A DNA stretch of 64,000 nt from Porites lobata. Taxonomy: Eukaryota; Cnidaria; Anthozoa; Scleractinia; Poritidae. The notes beneath the pieces are model-generated. The model had not been told where the DNA came from. It saw only the letters and a list, made by a program, of their open reading frames with translations, and ran no database searches. Positions 1 to 10,399 of the stretch are shown one piece after another; the stretch's first letter is position 1; each line of letters opens with the position of its first letter. The DNA is taken from assembly GCA_942486035.1 (NCBI GenBank), contig CALNXK010000029.1, positions 3,225,001 to 3,289,000 on the forward strand. Reading direction: 5' to 3'. Made by a program: the position numbers and the translations under genes.

Positions 1-27
1 CGGCCACTCTGCCTCCTGTGTGCTAAT

Positions 28-362
28 TCAAACCGTGGGGAAACGCTTCAGCTCTTTATCTTCTTTTCCTTTCTTCTCTTTCCGGAACAAAGCGTTCTGA
101 ACCATTAAATCAAACAAACTTTCAACAGTAACGCCAGAGCTCTTAGCGACTGCACTAAAGGGACACAATGAAGTAGACGACCAGAACAGGTTACATTCCA
201 GAAGAAATGGATTTCCATGGCGGTCTATTCGGAAGTCGAAAAGGCCATAGTCTTGGAGGTCTAGCTCAAGAAAAGCTCGACAGCTTTGCTGCTGGATACG
301 CCTTATTAGTTCTCCTTCCTTTTCAGGGTCAAGATACCAAGTCTTAACCTCTGATGGTTTGC
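28..362 (-). CDS. ATP-grasp ligase last exon: metal-binding C-terminus
   Basis: The acceptor is ctatactag. The exon runs from KPSEVKTWYLDPEKEG through FDFRIDRHGNPFLLECNLF to a lysine-rich tail and a TGA stop at 28-30. The Glu and Asn of LLECN fit the ATP-grasp metal site. The 3' UTR lies outside the window. Confidence 0.88.
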
Positions 363-3300
363 CTAGTATAGAAAGAAAGAAGAAAAAAATCATACCATGT
401 AAGGAAGCCTTAGAAAACAGCCGACGTTTCACGACGCCACCAGTGATTTCCCCCTGAAGTGACGTCTGAGACAATGGTTCAGAATTTCCATAGTGATGAC
501 GCGTCACTATACCCAGATCTTGGTATTGGCCGTGACGCGTGGGAAATTTGTTTCATCAGTATTTTAAGCCTGGGCCCTGGATTAAGTGCTTAAGGAATAC
601 GTTGTCGTGGTTTATAACCATGTCCCTACAATAATGGCATATATTTTTATCCGCGGCTTTCGAGACATTAAATTTCTTTTTCCCTGTTGTAAGTAATGAA
701 ACTATGGGTTCCCACACTGTTCTCAATCTCCATCCTCGTTCCCCGTACAGTTGCAATATTTTTGGCCAGCGCCACAGATCGACCGGCTCTGGTTAGTTTC
801 GGAACATCCGCGAGTGGCGGACTTCCGCCTTTCTGCGCAGTCCCTCAAATTCGACACAACAACCCCCATGATGGGGGTTCATTGGGCTGCCACATGCGCA
901 TGCTTGAGTGTATAGCTGCTCTCATCCCATGGAATTGGGTAGAGATGTCTGTTTGTTTATGTCTAAAGTTGACAGCCCCCTTCCGTTCTACGCTTCTACA
1001 ACGTAGCAGGGGCAACTTTTGGTGTTTGAAATGTTATGTAGCAGTAATTTTTTGTTTCTCATGTGCTTCTTGCTTCTTAAAACTCGCAAAGCAAATCAAG
1101 TTTTAGTTTTGTTTCTGTCTGATGTTGCATTAAAAGCCCATCTAACTTTCTCAGTGAATACAGTTCTTTTTGGAGGGGCATCTAGAAATAGCGCGCATTT
1201 TCAGTCCTTTCAAGTTCTTGTAAGGAGTAACGCGAAGTGCGGTGATTCGTGCGCTTTGGAAATTCCCCACTTTCCCAATCAAATTCCTCCTCCTCTTCGA
1301 ACGCACGGCAGGATAGCGTTCATTATCAAGCAAAGCTTGTGAGCAAGCTCTCCATTTCGAATATATGCCAAGTTCATGACTTATCCCCCAAATGGAGAGC
1401 TTGTACCTTTCAGCCTAAATCGAGCAGCGGTACCGCTTTCTTTATGACCAATTAAAAATGGGCTACTCACCAACAGGTAATCCTTCTTGATTATAGACTA
1501 ACTTCTCCTCGGATTTACGGATGTCATCCTGGCGTACGTTGTATTCTATACACGACAAGGCTTTTATATCCTCTGATTCTTCTGATTTGACGACAGCGCA
1601 ACGAATCTCCCGTCCTTCTATGAATCTGCCGGTATCAGAACACAAACTTTCTTACTTGCTACAGCACTAAGCTGAATATATAATTTGTTCATAGTGCATT
1701 AGCCTGCGTAGCTGGCGGTATTGTGTATTAGTCGAGTGAGGTTTGACGGCGGAGCCGTTGTTAGTAATATAGGAGGGAACTTAAGATGGAGACGTTTTCG
1801 GGGCGACGGCGACCGGACTGGCAGAGAAAGCCTGGAACTAAGGCAGCCGTCGCTCCCCGTCAAAAATAGAACATTAAGATCGCAGTGAACTCAGAAGGAC
1901 GGCACCTTTCATTAGAAGAATACCGAAGAGGAAAATATGGCTTCACGTAAAGAATTAAGAGAATAAATATTTGCTATGCAGACAACATGTATCGGATGAA
2001 GAGTTTCTCGTTTTGTGGGAAAATTATGAGTCCAAAAATCCCGATTTTCCTCGGGACAGTTACGATCCGTTCACGCTAAAAAACGTGCGGGATGCAGCTG
2101 AGTTCAAGGCAGAATTTCGTGTTGAAAAAAACTGATCTCCACAGGCTTGCCGAAGCCTTGCAAATTACAGGAACATTAAAATGCTAGCAAGGAACCGTAT
2201 TCTTAGTTTGGTATTGTCCCATGTCAAGCTCACTTACGGTTGGCTGTTTGCCAAGTTGGATCTTGACCCTGTGACATGAAAACATAGAAACATTCAAAGA
2301 TGTAAGTTTAGATAACAGAGCTTGGAAATCGAGCTTGAAATGTGCCTCAAAGAAAACAAGGACAATTTAAGAACGATAATCTGCAAAATGTTGGTTGCTA
2401 AACGCAACAAACCTGATTGAAATGAAAGTTAAATACTCACGTTTTCGCCACAACGCCAAACAGACCAGTTTCACGTCGCCGACGGGACCACGACGGCAAG
2501 GTGGTGAGCCCAAGCATGCGCAATATCCAACAGATGATGATGTCACGTCCGGTTGAAGTTGCCGTCGCCTCGAAAACGTCTCTATCTCAAGTTCCCTAGT
2601 TGAGTGAGGTTTGACGGCGGAGCCGTTGTTAGTAATATAGTTGAGTGAGCTTTGGCGGCGGAGCCGTTGTTAGTAATACAGTTGAGTGAGGTTTGACGGT
2701 GGAGCCGTGACGAGCGGCGAAGCCGCGAGAAATACCGCCTGCCAGAGAACCATGATTTTTCGAATGCCGCCCATTTTTGTCACCTTAGCTGATCCCAATT
2801 AAATCAGCCAATCAAAGAGAAACCTGCAATTTGAAACTTCCGATTATTTTCGCGCGAGACAGGTTAGAAATAAGCGTTGACAAACTAAACAGGACTCCTA
2901 AGCTCGTGATAATGTGAAACGTGACCTTATGAGTTTACTTGAACAGAGGTTTTTCTATTTTCTCGGCTCTCGCGCAAAGGTTACTAGCACTACACAGTGC
3001 GTGTATCATTCTAAACTTTGACTGATTAAATCTTTTTTTGCCACACTAGGCTTAACATTAAAAGGTCATGAAGCTGGTTTGTTACATGCATACCGAGTAA
3101 CCATTTCCTGTGGTTTATTCTTCTGTAGGTGTTCCTGATAGGATTTCATCTCAGATGCAGTTGTAAAGTGTTTTAATTTTCTTTGACCTTTGTTTCTTAC
3201 GGCTAAATAAAGACAATTCCAGCGCTGTGAAGTTTAAAGACGCCATTTCGGCAATTTGGTCATCAATTATGCTCTTTTTAAACCACAATCACTTCCGTCT

Positions 3301-6300
3301 TCTCCAGTTTGCCATCTGCTCCCTTAATTGGGAAATATATGCGAAGGATCATCTAATTATAACATGATTGACATATATATGGTCCTCGACCAATCCGTTT
3401 CTCCGCACACTTGTGTGCGGACTATTCAAAATACCGGGGTTTTCTGGCAGGTGGTATTTCAACCGCCTCGTCCCCAGTCCCTTTTTTTGGAACACGGCTC
3501 CGCCGCCAAAACTTTAATCTGGCACCCACACACTACCGCCAGCTACGCAGGCTAATAGCGCATAGGCAAATCTTTGTGTCCATATTGGTTAACTAGCTTA
3601 TACGCCTCCTTTTATCACCGTGTTTAAACAGCTAATTGCAACCGCCGGGTTCAAAAGGTTCCTTGGGAAACTGCGTCGGCGAAGGTAACGGGAACGACAT
3701 AAAAGCAATAGGTTAAATAAGCAAAACAACAAGACCTCCCCTCAGCTTCATTTTATTCCCCTTCTTTTAACTAACTGGGTGACTTAAAATAATCACGAAA
3801 AAGTTTGGCCGCGTAGCAGGCGCTAGGAGCCCATATCACGGGCTCCTGGTAGGCGCCGTTTTTTTTAGGGCGAAGGAAAAAAACAAACATGACCGGCGCC
3901 TTCTCCTGCTACGCAGAAAGGATGCGAAGTCTATTTTTTCGCGACCAAGAGAGAATTTGTCGTGACGTTATCATTGGCGTCGCCGTTGTAGGTTCGTAAT
4001 AGCCCACGTTTGATATATCAAAATTCTTACTCGACTCCTAGGCTTTAGGGAAAAAATTGAAATTTTTTTACGACTCCGCTGTCTCGCAATTTCCAGAACT
4101 GTACAGAAATATGACGAGAAAGCCTCGGGTGCATGTTAGAATTTTAATATGTCGATCGTGAGCTATTATACACGGTATGATTCCCTATTAACGGGTGCCT
4201 TCACGACAACGCTCTTTTGAAAAGAGCATGTTGTTCATGTTGTTTTTCAGGTCATCAGTATGACGATTTTACTCGGCGGTGATTAATTCTTTGGCTCATA
4301 CATCTATCATACTGGACATCCTTTTCGATGCTCCAACCTACCTTTCAATGATTACTTGGTTCGAAAAAGTCAGCGCATGCTCAATAGCTGTATCTAACGA
4401 CTGCTGGTCCTTTACTAGTCGCACTGCTCTGGTATCCTCTCCTTTGCTTGCCTTGACAACACACGGATACTGGATGTGCTCATTTGGTATAGGATCCCCT
4501 GTGATCAAACAAATACAATGAACGCTGTCAATACTTTAAGCAAAATCGACCGCCCGAGTCATCTCCCGCTCAAGATAGCTTGCTCACAGGCTACCCATGC
4601 CGACTTGAGTCACACTCAGTATTTGCATTGTTATCTTTTAAAAAGCTAAAAAATATTTTCGCATCAATTAAATTCCAGAAATAACGGTCCAGGGGCCCGT
4701 TTCTCAAAAGTCCTGGTAACGTTTCGGGCCCGAAATCAAATTTTCAAATAGAAATATAAAGAATAAGTGCGCTGGTCCTGGCTAGCAAACTGCTCCTTTT
4801 TGTCTAATTAGCTAATAGTTTTATCATGTTAGGTGCAAAACTGTTGAAATCTCTATCTTGCATGTAAACAACAACAGCTTTAGAGCGCGTTGATTATCGC
4901 GACTTTCGAGAAACAGGCCCCAGATGTATTATTGAAGACTTCATTTAGGCATCGTTGCTACGGCCAGATGGTAAGGAGGGGTATGGACTGAGCCAAATTC
5001 CCCATGTTTTAACGCTATACCTGTAAAACTCACTGTAAAAATATAACGGTAAGTGCTCCTATAAAAAAATTTTTGATGTCTTCTCTATCACCCTGCAAGA
5101 GCATTTTGCGTATGAGCAATGACTACAGCACATAATTAACCTAAAACAGCAAACTCCTGGCGACATAGCCCCTTAAAAAGCCTACCATCGAATACCACAC
5201 CATTCCCATTTTTAATCAACAGTAATTAAAGTACCCTTGTTAAGAACCAATCCCTCAGCACAGGAGACATCGTGGTAGGCTTGCAAAACACCCCGTGTCT
5301 TTAGTTTGTCCATGCTGAGGTATCGCGATTCTGCTGATCCACCCACCAGAGGAACATCCAACGCTTCGAAAAGAGCCCTTTGATGAGAAAAAAAAAAAAA
5401 AAAAATCATAGGAATCAGCGACAAAACAACCTCACTTAGGTAAGACTCCATTTGTGTGGAGAAAACCTCTCCCAGGTGGAAGGGTCACCCTCCCAGCCGA
5501 CTACTGGGGGTACTGCCACCATATATGGGCTATATAGGTATGTGACGCTGTGAAAGGTATGGTTTTCAAGCAGTTTATTCTGGGACAGGGTATATAAATC
5601 AGAGAGTTTGGGTCTAGAACTGGGTATCGTTTTCCCCTGGTTTTCTAGGAATCTGATCAATTGATTCAAGATTTTAGTCTAGACTACGAAAACCTGGAAT
5701 TGCCGCTCAAAAATATAAACTATACCTATCGATAGAGTGCCAACGAGCGAATCATGCGTATTTTGCTTTGGAAGAAAATTACTTTTTTTCCCCATTTGAC
5801 CGTTTCTTGGGCCATTCTTGTTGTAAGGATTATTTTCTTGAAAAGGTGTTATGCATGTAATTACTTTATGAGGTTCCAGAGGGGAGTCAATTCTCAGATT
5901 CAGTCTGGTGATCGTCTGCACGCAGGCTAGTGGCTTTACAAACCTGCTATGTAAAAGGGTGAAGTGTCATGAGGAATCTTTTTTGAAAAAATAAAATCAG
6001 CTTTGCAGAGGAAGCGATAGGCCATATTATTAAGTCCAGCTACATGATCTACTGTCGGTTAGGTTTCACATCGTAGATAAATATTTGCACAGTTTAATCA
6101 TTTAAACCTCCTTTCAAATTTCCCGAGGCTTTTTGTTACCCGACTGAAACTTAGAATGATTCGCTGCGCTATTTGAAATGTTTCCTAGGACATGCGATGT
6201 ACCGCACGTCGGTATTTTTTTTCATTGCTTTATAAACTCGGCCAGGTTTTGAAAAAAATGCTTTGTTTTCTTTTCCTTTGTCGATCGCTTTAGGCTTGGA

Positions 6301-8503
6301 ATTCGCTTTTATTCTCATTTTTTTTAGTTTGCTGGTTAAACTTTTTCCCCAACACCAGGTTTTCCAACAGAAGCGACTGTCTTCTTACACTTTCAAAAAA
6401 GTCCTTCGTCGGATCTTCATATGGCGCGCCACTTCGTCGCTCGCGGTCGGCCACTTCGCGGCCAAACAAGGCTCGCTCCGCTCACCAAGAGGTCGACTTG
6501 TAGCAAGTCTACTGTATTCTTCGTGTCAAGCTTTCCTTATCTCCTCGTGTAATCTGATCCTGTTTAGTGGTGAGAATATTGCGTGTTGCATATGGAATAC
6601 TTTTGCTGTTTTACAAACTTCTCTTTGTTAAAACTTAACATTATGGCCCCTAAAATTAATACAGTATATCAACTACTCATGTTTCTTGACTACAGTGGCC
6701 AGGTTTGACAAATAAATTTTGGTAAATAAACACAGGACGTCGAGACGGCGGGAATTGTGTGAAATTTGGTATTTTAAAAAGCGTGCCACATTCAACTTTA
6801 GCCCGTGCGATAGGTACTGCCTTTTTGGTTGGTTGACAACTGACCACTTGGTCTCAGGGGAATCTACATTACATCAGGTTACACATTTTTCCGCTCGATC
6901 GAGAATTTTTCTGCCTCTCAACCCATGCTTGCGCGGCTCTATTCTGCTGCCGCCTCGTCATCCGAGCGTCTTTCGCTCGGATGGCTCGTTGGCAATTAAA
7001 TCGGAAAGTTTAAACTGACGCAACTCAGCCTAAAAGCTACTCTACGATGCGGGGGGGGGGGAGGATGGGAGGGGGTTGAGGGTAGGGGATTTGGAGAGTT
7101 TTAGTCTAGTATATGGTAGTGAAGTTCAGCTGAACTACAGCTCTGTTATACTCTAAGGGTTCCAGGGTTCCAAGATCCCAGCGGAACATCTCCACTCAAA
7201 AATTCCTAAAGTTCCCCCCCCGTACTCAACTTTAACCCTAACTCGAGCGTTTATATGAGAAAAAAACGTTTAACCCTTTGCTCGAGCAACAGTGCTCGCA
7301 CATATTCCTTCAGCCTTGACCGAGTAGACCCGCTGGGCGAGCCAAAGTGTTTGTTCTATTCTTCTGATTGCGTGTGGCGTTTTTCTCTGGTAAATACGAG
7401 ACAGTGTTTCTTTGTAGACCTATAGCTTTGTATATTTGATCTGTGTGACAATATGCCTGTCTGCATTTGTGAAAAATAGCTAAAAGAGTATAATTACTAC
7501 GTCAGCCCGGGGGGGGGGGGGGGGAGAATCCCTTACGAGAGGCTAATGGGGATGTGCCGCTGGATGGGGTTGCAAATCTTCGGATTTTGGGGTAAGTAGA
7601 GATTCAAAATGGGAAGATTCTCGGTTAAAAAAATCAGAAAGTTGTTGTTTCACAAATTTAACAATAAGCTCGCATTGACCGCATTACATTCGGCCGCTTG
7701 AAACCACGTTGATGAGGTAGATGCATAAATAGAAAATGACTAAGTTGGGGTCGCAAAAATTACATTTTCCAAAAAGTGATTAATTAAGATATGGTCTATA
7801 TTTGGCCAAAAAATAGACTATAATGAGATAGAGGCCCTGAGAGGCCAGCGGCATATCCCCAGCAAACATTAACCCAATTACCAACCCCTCCCCCCTCCAC
7901 CGGGTACGTCAGCCAGTTCCTGAACAGATTTCTGGTAGATATACTTCTATCATTAGTATGGAATTTTTTGGACCAAACGCAAGCGTCTCTCTCGCGAAAC
8001 GTCAGCAACCCCTTGGAGCAATGATAGGCGCCTGTGTTTGCAGCTCCAACATTGATAGCTATCAGTAGTGGTAACTTCTCCACCGCTTGTCCAGTCAATG
8101 CGTGCTCCGTTTACCGCTCAGTTATGAAATGTTGTTTACAAGGACTATTAAAAATCATTCTTATTTCTATGAATAAAATAAAAACTACTTCTCACCAGTA
8201 AGTTGTTATTCCTTTCAGGCAATAAAAGTGCACAAAAGCCAGATCAGGTTTGATGACAGATTTTATGTGTTGTAAGGCGGCTAACGTCTCCATCTTCTCC
8301 ACTTTGTTTTCTCTTTCCTCTACTTTTTCAACGTCTACAATGTCGGACAGTTTTTGCACAAACGACCAGGTGCTGTCCGGTCGAACTACGGCGTAGCTGA
8401 AGGAATACGTTCCAGATCCTAAGTCATCATCGAAGTGAGCAACGTAGAAAATATTCAAAGTGAAGTTATAGTCATCTGTAGGTGAGCCAACAACGTGCAA
8501 AAT
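28..8503 (-). CDS. D-alanine--D-alanine ligase-like ATP-grasp enzyme, five exons, first exon not found
   Basis: The coding exons, in transcript order, are 8196-8503, 5235-5377, 4342-4498, 1471-1625 and 28-362. All internal junctions are GT-AG, the phases are compatible and the sum is 1098 nt, giving 365 residues plus stop. The N-terminal domain carries HVVGSPTDDYNF and ends in ITTYWALFEALDVPLVGG, the usual run into the ATP-grasp fold. The central domain has YPCVVKASKGEDTRAVRLV with a probable ATP-binding lysine, then VIIERFIEGREIRCAVV. The C-terminal part has FDFRIDRHGNPFLLECNLF, where the D and E-x-N residues should bind metal. Proteins of this fold join carboxylate and amine groups using ATP; the actual substrate in an animal is unknown. 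Exon 8196-8503 starts in phase 0 after a good acceptor, so a short first exon with the ATG must lie further right. No signal peptide is visible, so a cytosolic enzyme is likely. Fold and exon structure are confident; the substrate is not. Confidence 0.85.
413..545. repeat. half copy of a coral-type foldback repeat in intron 4
   Basis: The stretch contains GACGTCTGAG, then CAGAATTTCCATAGTGATGA and CGCGTCACTATACCCAGATC. The same order of blocks appears in the foldback at 24850-25075 and in fragments at 9268-9370 and 9673-9760. It is intronic and carries no coding signal. Confidence 0.6.
1471..1625 (-). CDS. ATP-grasp ligase exon: central lid segment
   Basis: The acceptor is accggcag and the donor is GTTG|gtgagt. 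It encodes FIEGREIRCAVVKSEES, then SCIEYNV and YNQEGLPV. The pattern of E-G-R-E-I-R-C followed by a short acidic segment is what Ddl-like ATP-grasp proteins show before the catalytic C-terminus. Confidence 0.87.
1730..2722. repeat. 41-bp tandem repeat, about four units, split by a transposon
   Basis: The unit begins TTGAGTGAGGTTTGACGGCG and ends TTAGTAATATAG. One unit lies at 1730-1772. Three more follow the nested element at 2600-2640, 2641-2681 and 2682-2722. Units differ by a few substitutions only. It sits inside the larger TIR element at 1699-3555. Confidence 0.8.
1773..2596. mobile_element. 824-bp TIR element nested in the 41-bp tandem repeat
   Basis: The ends read GGGAACTTAAGATGGAGACG and, inverted, GGGAACTTGAGATAGAGACG, followed on both sides by matching TTTTCG-GGCGACGGC. 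The trinucleotide TAG flanks both ends and occurs only once per unit in uninterrupted copies of the tandem repeat, so it is a 3-bp target duplication. A TIR element with a 3-bp T-A-G-like duplication suits PIF/Harbinger-type transposition, which is inference. Confidence 0.72.
3808..3920. repeat. short foldback GCGTAGCAGGCGC
   Basis: GCGTAGCAGGCGCTAGGAGC at the left and GGCGCCTTCTCCTGCTACGC at the right are imperfect inverted copies. The internal stretch GAGCCCATATCACGGGCTC is itself a hairpin. The terminal motif resembles that of the element at 1699-3555. Confidence 0.55.
4342..4498 (-). CDS. ATP-grasp ligase exon: nucleotide-binding segment
   Basis: The acceptor is gatcacag and the donor is GAAAG|gtaggt. 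It encodes DPIPNEHIQYPCVVKASKGE through SNQVIIE. Lysine in VVKAS is the expected ATP contact of the family. Phases match exons 5235-5377 and 1471-1625. Confidence 0.87.
4692..4921. mobile_element. 230-bp MITE, GGGGCCCGTTTCTC ends
   Basis: The left end GGGGCCCGTTTCTCAAAAGT and the right end GACTTTCGAGAAACAGGCCC are inverted repeats. The interior is AT-rich without an open frame. It lies between two ATP-grasp exons, in intron 2. Confidence 0.65.
5235..5377 (-). CDS. ATP-grasp ligase exon: start of ATP-grasp domain
   Basis: A long pyrimidine tract precedes the acceptor caaag|GG. The exon encodes ALFEALDVPLVGGSAESR, then MDKLKTRGVL and GLVLNK, and the donor is AAGG|gtactt. The order of a VGG/VGS turn followed by MDK...T is characteristic of the Ddl family. 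Confidence 0.85.
5440..5690. repeat. dispersed repeat with GTATGGTTTTC blocks
   Basis: Blocks such as GGGGGTACT, CTATATAGGTATGTG and GGTATGGTTTTC, followed by several 'tctgga...gggtat' phrases, recur at 11688-12130 and 39045-39770. The repeat begins about 60 bases upstream of the acceptor of exon 5235-5377. Confidence 0.6.
5691..8195. other. intron 1 of the ATP-grasp gene, no gene seen
   Basis: This stretch contains low-complexity G runs (7051-7060, 7509-7522), a GC-rich repeat piece around 6410-6520 and AT-rich filler. Open frames here lack domain signatures and splice support. I see no additional gene. Confidence 0.5.
8196..8503 (-). CDS. ATP-grasp ligase exon: N-terminal domain
   Basis: The acceptor is ctgttttag and the donor is TG|gtgaga, so the exon enters in phase 0 and leaves after two bases of a Trp codon. 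It encodes 102 full codons, beginning ILHVVGSPTDD and ending LKGITTY. This matches the N-terminal Rossmann-like domain of Ddl-type ligases. The initiating Met is not in this exon. Confidence 0.82.
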
Positions 8504-8836
8504 CTAAAACAGGAATAAGAGTAGGTGAAGTGAGGAGCATGACTTTAAACAGGTAAAGCCTAAATATTTTTTAGGCTTTCTTTTCGCAATTACACTGATA
8601 AAGTTACGTCTTTAACTGCACGCGATTATTATTCCTTGGATTTATTTCTTCATTCCAAGGTTCCAATGTATGGAATTTACAACTAAATTCATATATTCAT
8701 CACTTCATCCTTCCCCGCTAGGCAAGACCACAGAATATAAAATGAACTTTAGGTTAAAAAGGTGTCAAGATCTGCATATATTTCAGAATTTCCTCTAGCT
8801 TTCTCTATTTGATAATCTCACGCAAAGGAAATTGAG

Positions 8837-9236
8837 CAGGGGCACCCAACGAGAATATAGTTCAAAACTACTTAAACATAGAATTGTTAAACGTATTTTA
8901 GTATTTAAACGGTAGATATAGGCATATTTTTATCCCCTAAAAATTTTTTTTCATCTGTTCGGATTTCCTAACTGAAAGTCTAGTGATCCGAAAATTATAG
9001 GGATCAAAACTTACCTTTTCGAAAATTTCAGGCTGAAAAAAGGCTCCTGAAAATTCTAGGTGACCTTTTTAGGGTAAAAATCCGTTAAAAATAGGCAATT
9101 ATACCGTTTTTTAGGTGTTCGAAAATCCTAAGAGAGGCAGGCAAGTAAGAAATTTACAACAAATGTTCCGAAAATTCTAGATCTCAAATCGTCTTCCGAC
9201 AGATATTTTTCCGAAAATTGTCGTTGGATGCCCCTG
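8837..9236. mobile_element. 400-bp MITE, CAGGGGCACCCAACG family, copy 1
   Basis: The element starts CAGGGGCACCCAACG and ends CGTTGGATGCCCCTG. It is bordered on both sides by ATTGAG, a perfect 6-bp target duplication (8831-8836 and 9237-9242). The interior has repeated TCGAAAATT/CCGAAAATTCTAG motifs in both halves. No coding capacity is visible, so it needs a transposase supplied elsewhere. The exact superfamily cannot be fixed from the ends; 6-bp duplications exclude TA- and TTAA-specific families. Confidence 0.88.
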
Positions 9237-9267
9237 ATTGAGTTGCACAGATATTATTGGCCGTAGC

Positions 9268-9760
9268 CTGCGAACGGCAGACGTTTCTCCTCCGCTCATC
9301 GCCGCTGAGGGACGTTTCGCGAGCCGGAACGTCTGCGACTCAGCGACAGAAATTCCATACTGATGACGCAAAATCTGTGCGGAATCCGGACAGAAGAGCT
9401 AATTGGTCGACAGAGTAGTTTCATTTAGCTATTGTTTACGAATGACAGACAAAAGACAAAAGGCCGTAAAGGTCAAATGTAAACGCCATGAATCTCTAGC
9501 AAAACAGTCAATATTTGTGGAATATAGTCTTCTCTAGAAGCATTTGAGTTTTGCTGGCGCTCATTCTCACAACTGGCAACACTTTACCAAAATCGACCCG
9601 GAAAAACATAAAACTGAACAAATTTGCATTTGGAACCCATGACTACCGGATTTATTATGTAAACATTGATTTACGTCATCAGTATGGAATTTCTGTGGCA
9701 GACGTTCCTCCTCGGCGATGAGCGAGGAGAAACTTGTGCCATTCGCAGGCTATATTGGCC
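9268..9760. repeat. fragments of the CAGAAATTCC...GATGACG foldback
   Basis: GACAGAAATTCCATACTGATGACG at 9347-9370 and its inverted counterpart CGTCATCAGTATGGAATTTC around 9673 flank about 300 bases of AT-rich DNA. The family is also at 24850-25075. These are non-coding. Confidence 0.55.
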
Positions 9761-10160
9761 GTAACTCGTATATGACAACAAGTCTTTCAGTAAAAGCTCG
9801 GAGTTCTTTCTGTAACTAATGAGTCAAAATCAGCGATAAAAGGACATGTTCCTAAAGTAAGGGTCCACCTGTTGCGTAATGATCTCGGTTAGTACAGGGC
9901 GCCAAAATAAAAGTTCCTGTTACAAAACGAAAACGAAGACGTATGGACGTAGGGAAGAAATTAAAAAACTTGACGAATTCGATGTCGAAGGGACCTCAGT
10001 ATCTCCATGAGTCAGTCACGCTACCACAGTGGGAGGCTTCTAAATCCAATTTTAGACAAAGACTCCTATTTTTGGAGGATATAAGTACTCAGTGACCAGA
10101 GGTCGTTTTGTACCATTTTCACTGAAAATGGTACAAAACGACATGACATGGACCATAATG

Positions 10161-10399
10161 CCAACCTCGTTCCCAGGGTTCTCTCCTACCCGTGCATCTT
10201 GTTTATGCCCCAAAGTTTTGCATAACCATTTTTTTTCAATTTCTCCTGGGTATTACAGTCGTCCCAAGAGAAATCTAAGACGATGGTTACGTAAAATTTT
10301 GGGGAGTAAACAAGGTTTCATTATGGTCTATGAGAAAATGATGAATATGGGAACTTGCAAACTTGTTCCCAGGTTCTCTCTCCTAGGAACGAGGTTGGG
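10161..10399. mobile_element. foldback with CCAACCTCGTTCCC ends and inner TTTTGCATAACC arms
   Basis: The outer arms CCAACCTCGTTCCCAGG and CCTAGGAACGAGGTTGG are inverted repeats. Inside, AAAGTTTTGCATAACCATT and its inverted partner form a second palindrome. The inner palindrome recurs around 14113-14210 and within 33792-33987. The outer motif recurs around 21280-21335. Confidence 0.65.

Larger units (their letters stand above)
1699..3555. mobile_element. 1.86-kb element with 22-bp perfect terminal inverted repeats
   Basis: The left end starts TTAGCCTGCGTAGCTGGCGG and the right end is its exact reverse complement over 22 bases. Flanks read TAGTGCA on the left and TAGCGCA on the right, a plausible 7-bp target duplication with one mismatch. 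No transposase is visible inside, so it is non-autonomous. It lies in intron 3 of the ATP-grasp gene and contains a tandem repeat and a nested element. Confidence 0.7.

Noticed and set aside
7499..7522. G-quadruplex regulatory element in the G run
   Set aside because: It is a simple homopolymer in an intron with no promoter context; length slippage is the simpler reading.
7796..8098. Additional ATP-grasp exon at 7796-8098
   Set aside because: Exons 8196-8503 and 5235-5377 join directly in frame at ITTYW|ALFEAL, leaving no room for an exon between them.
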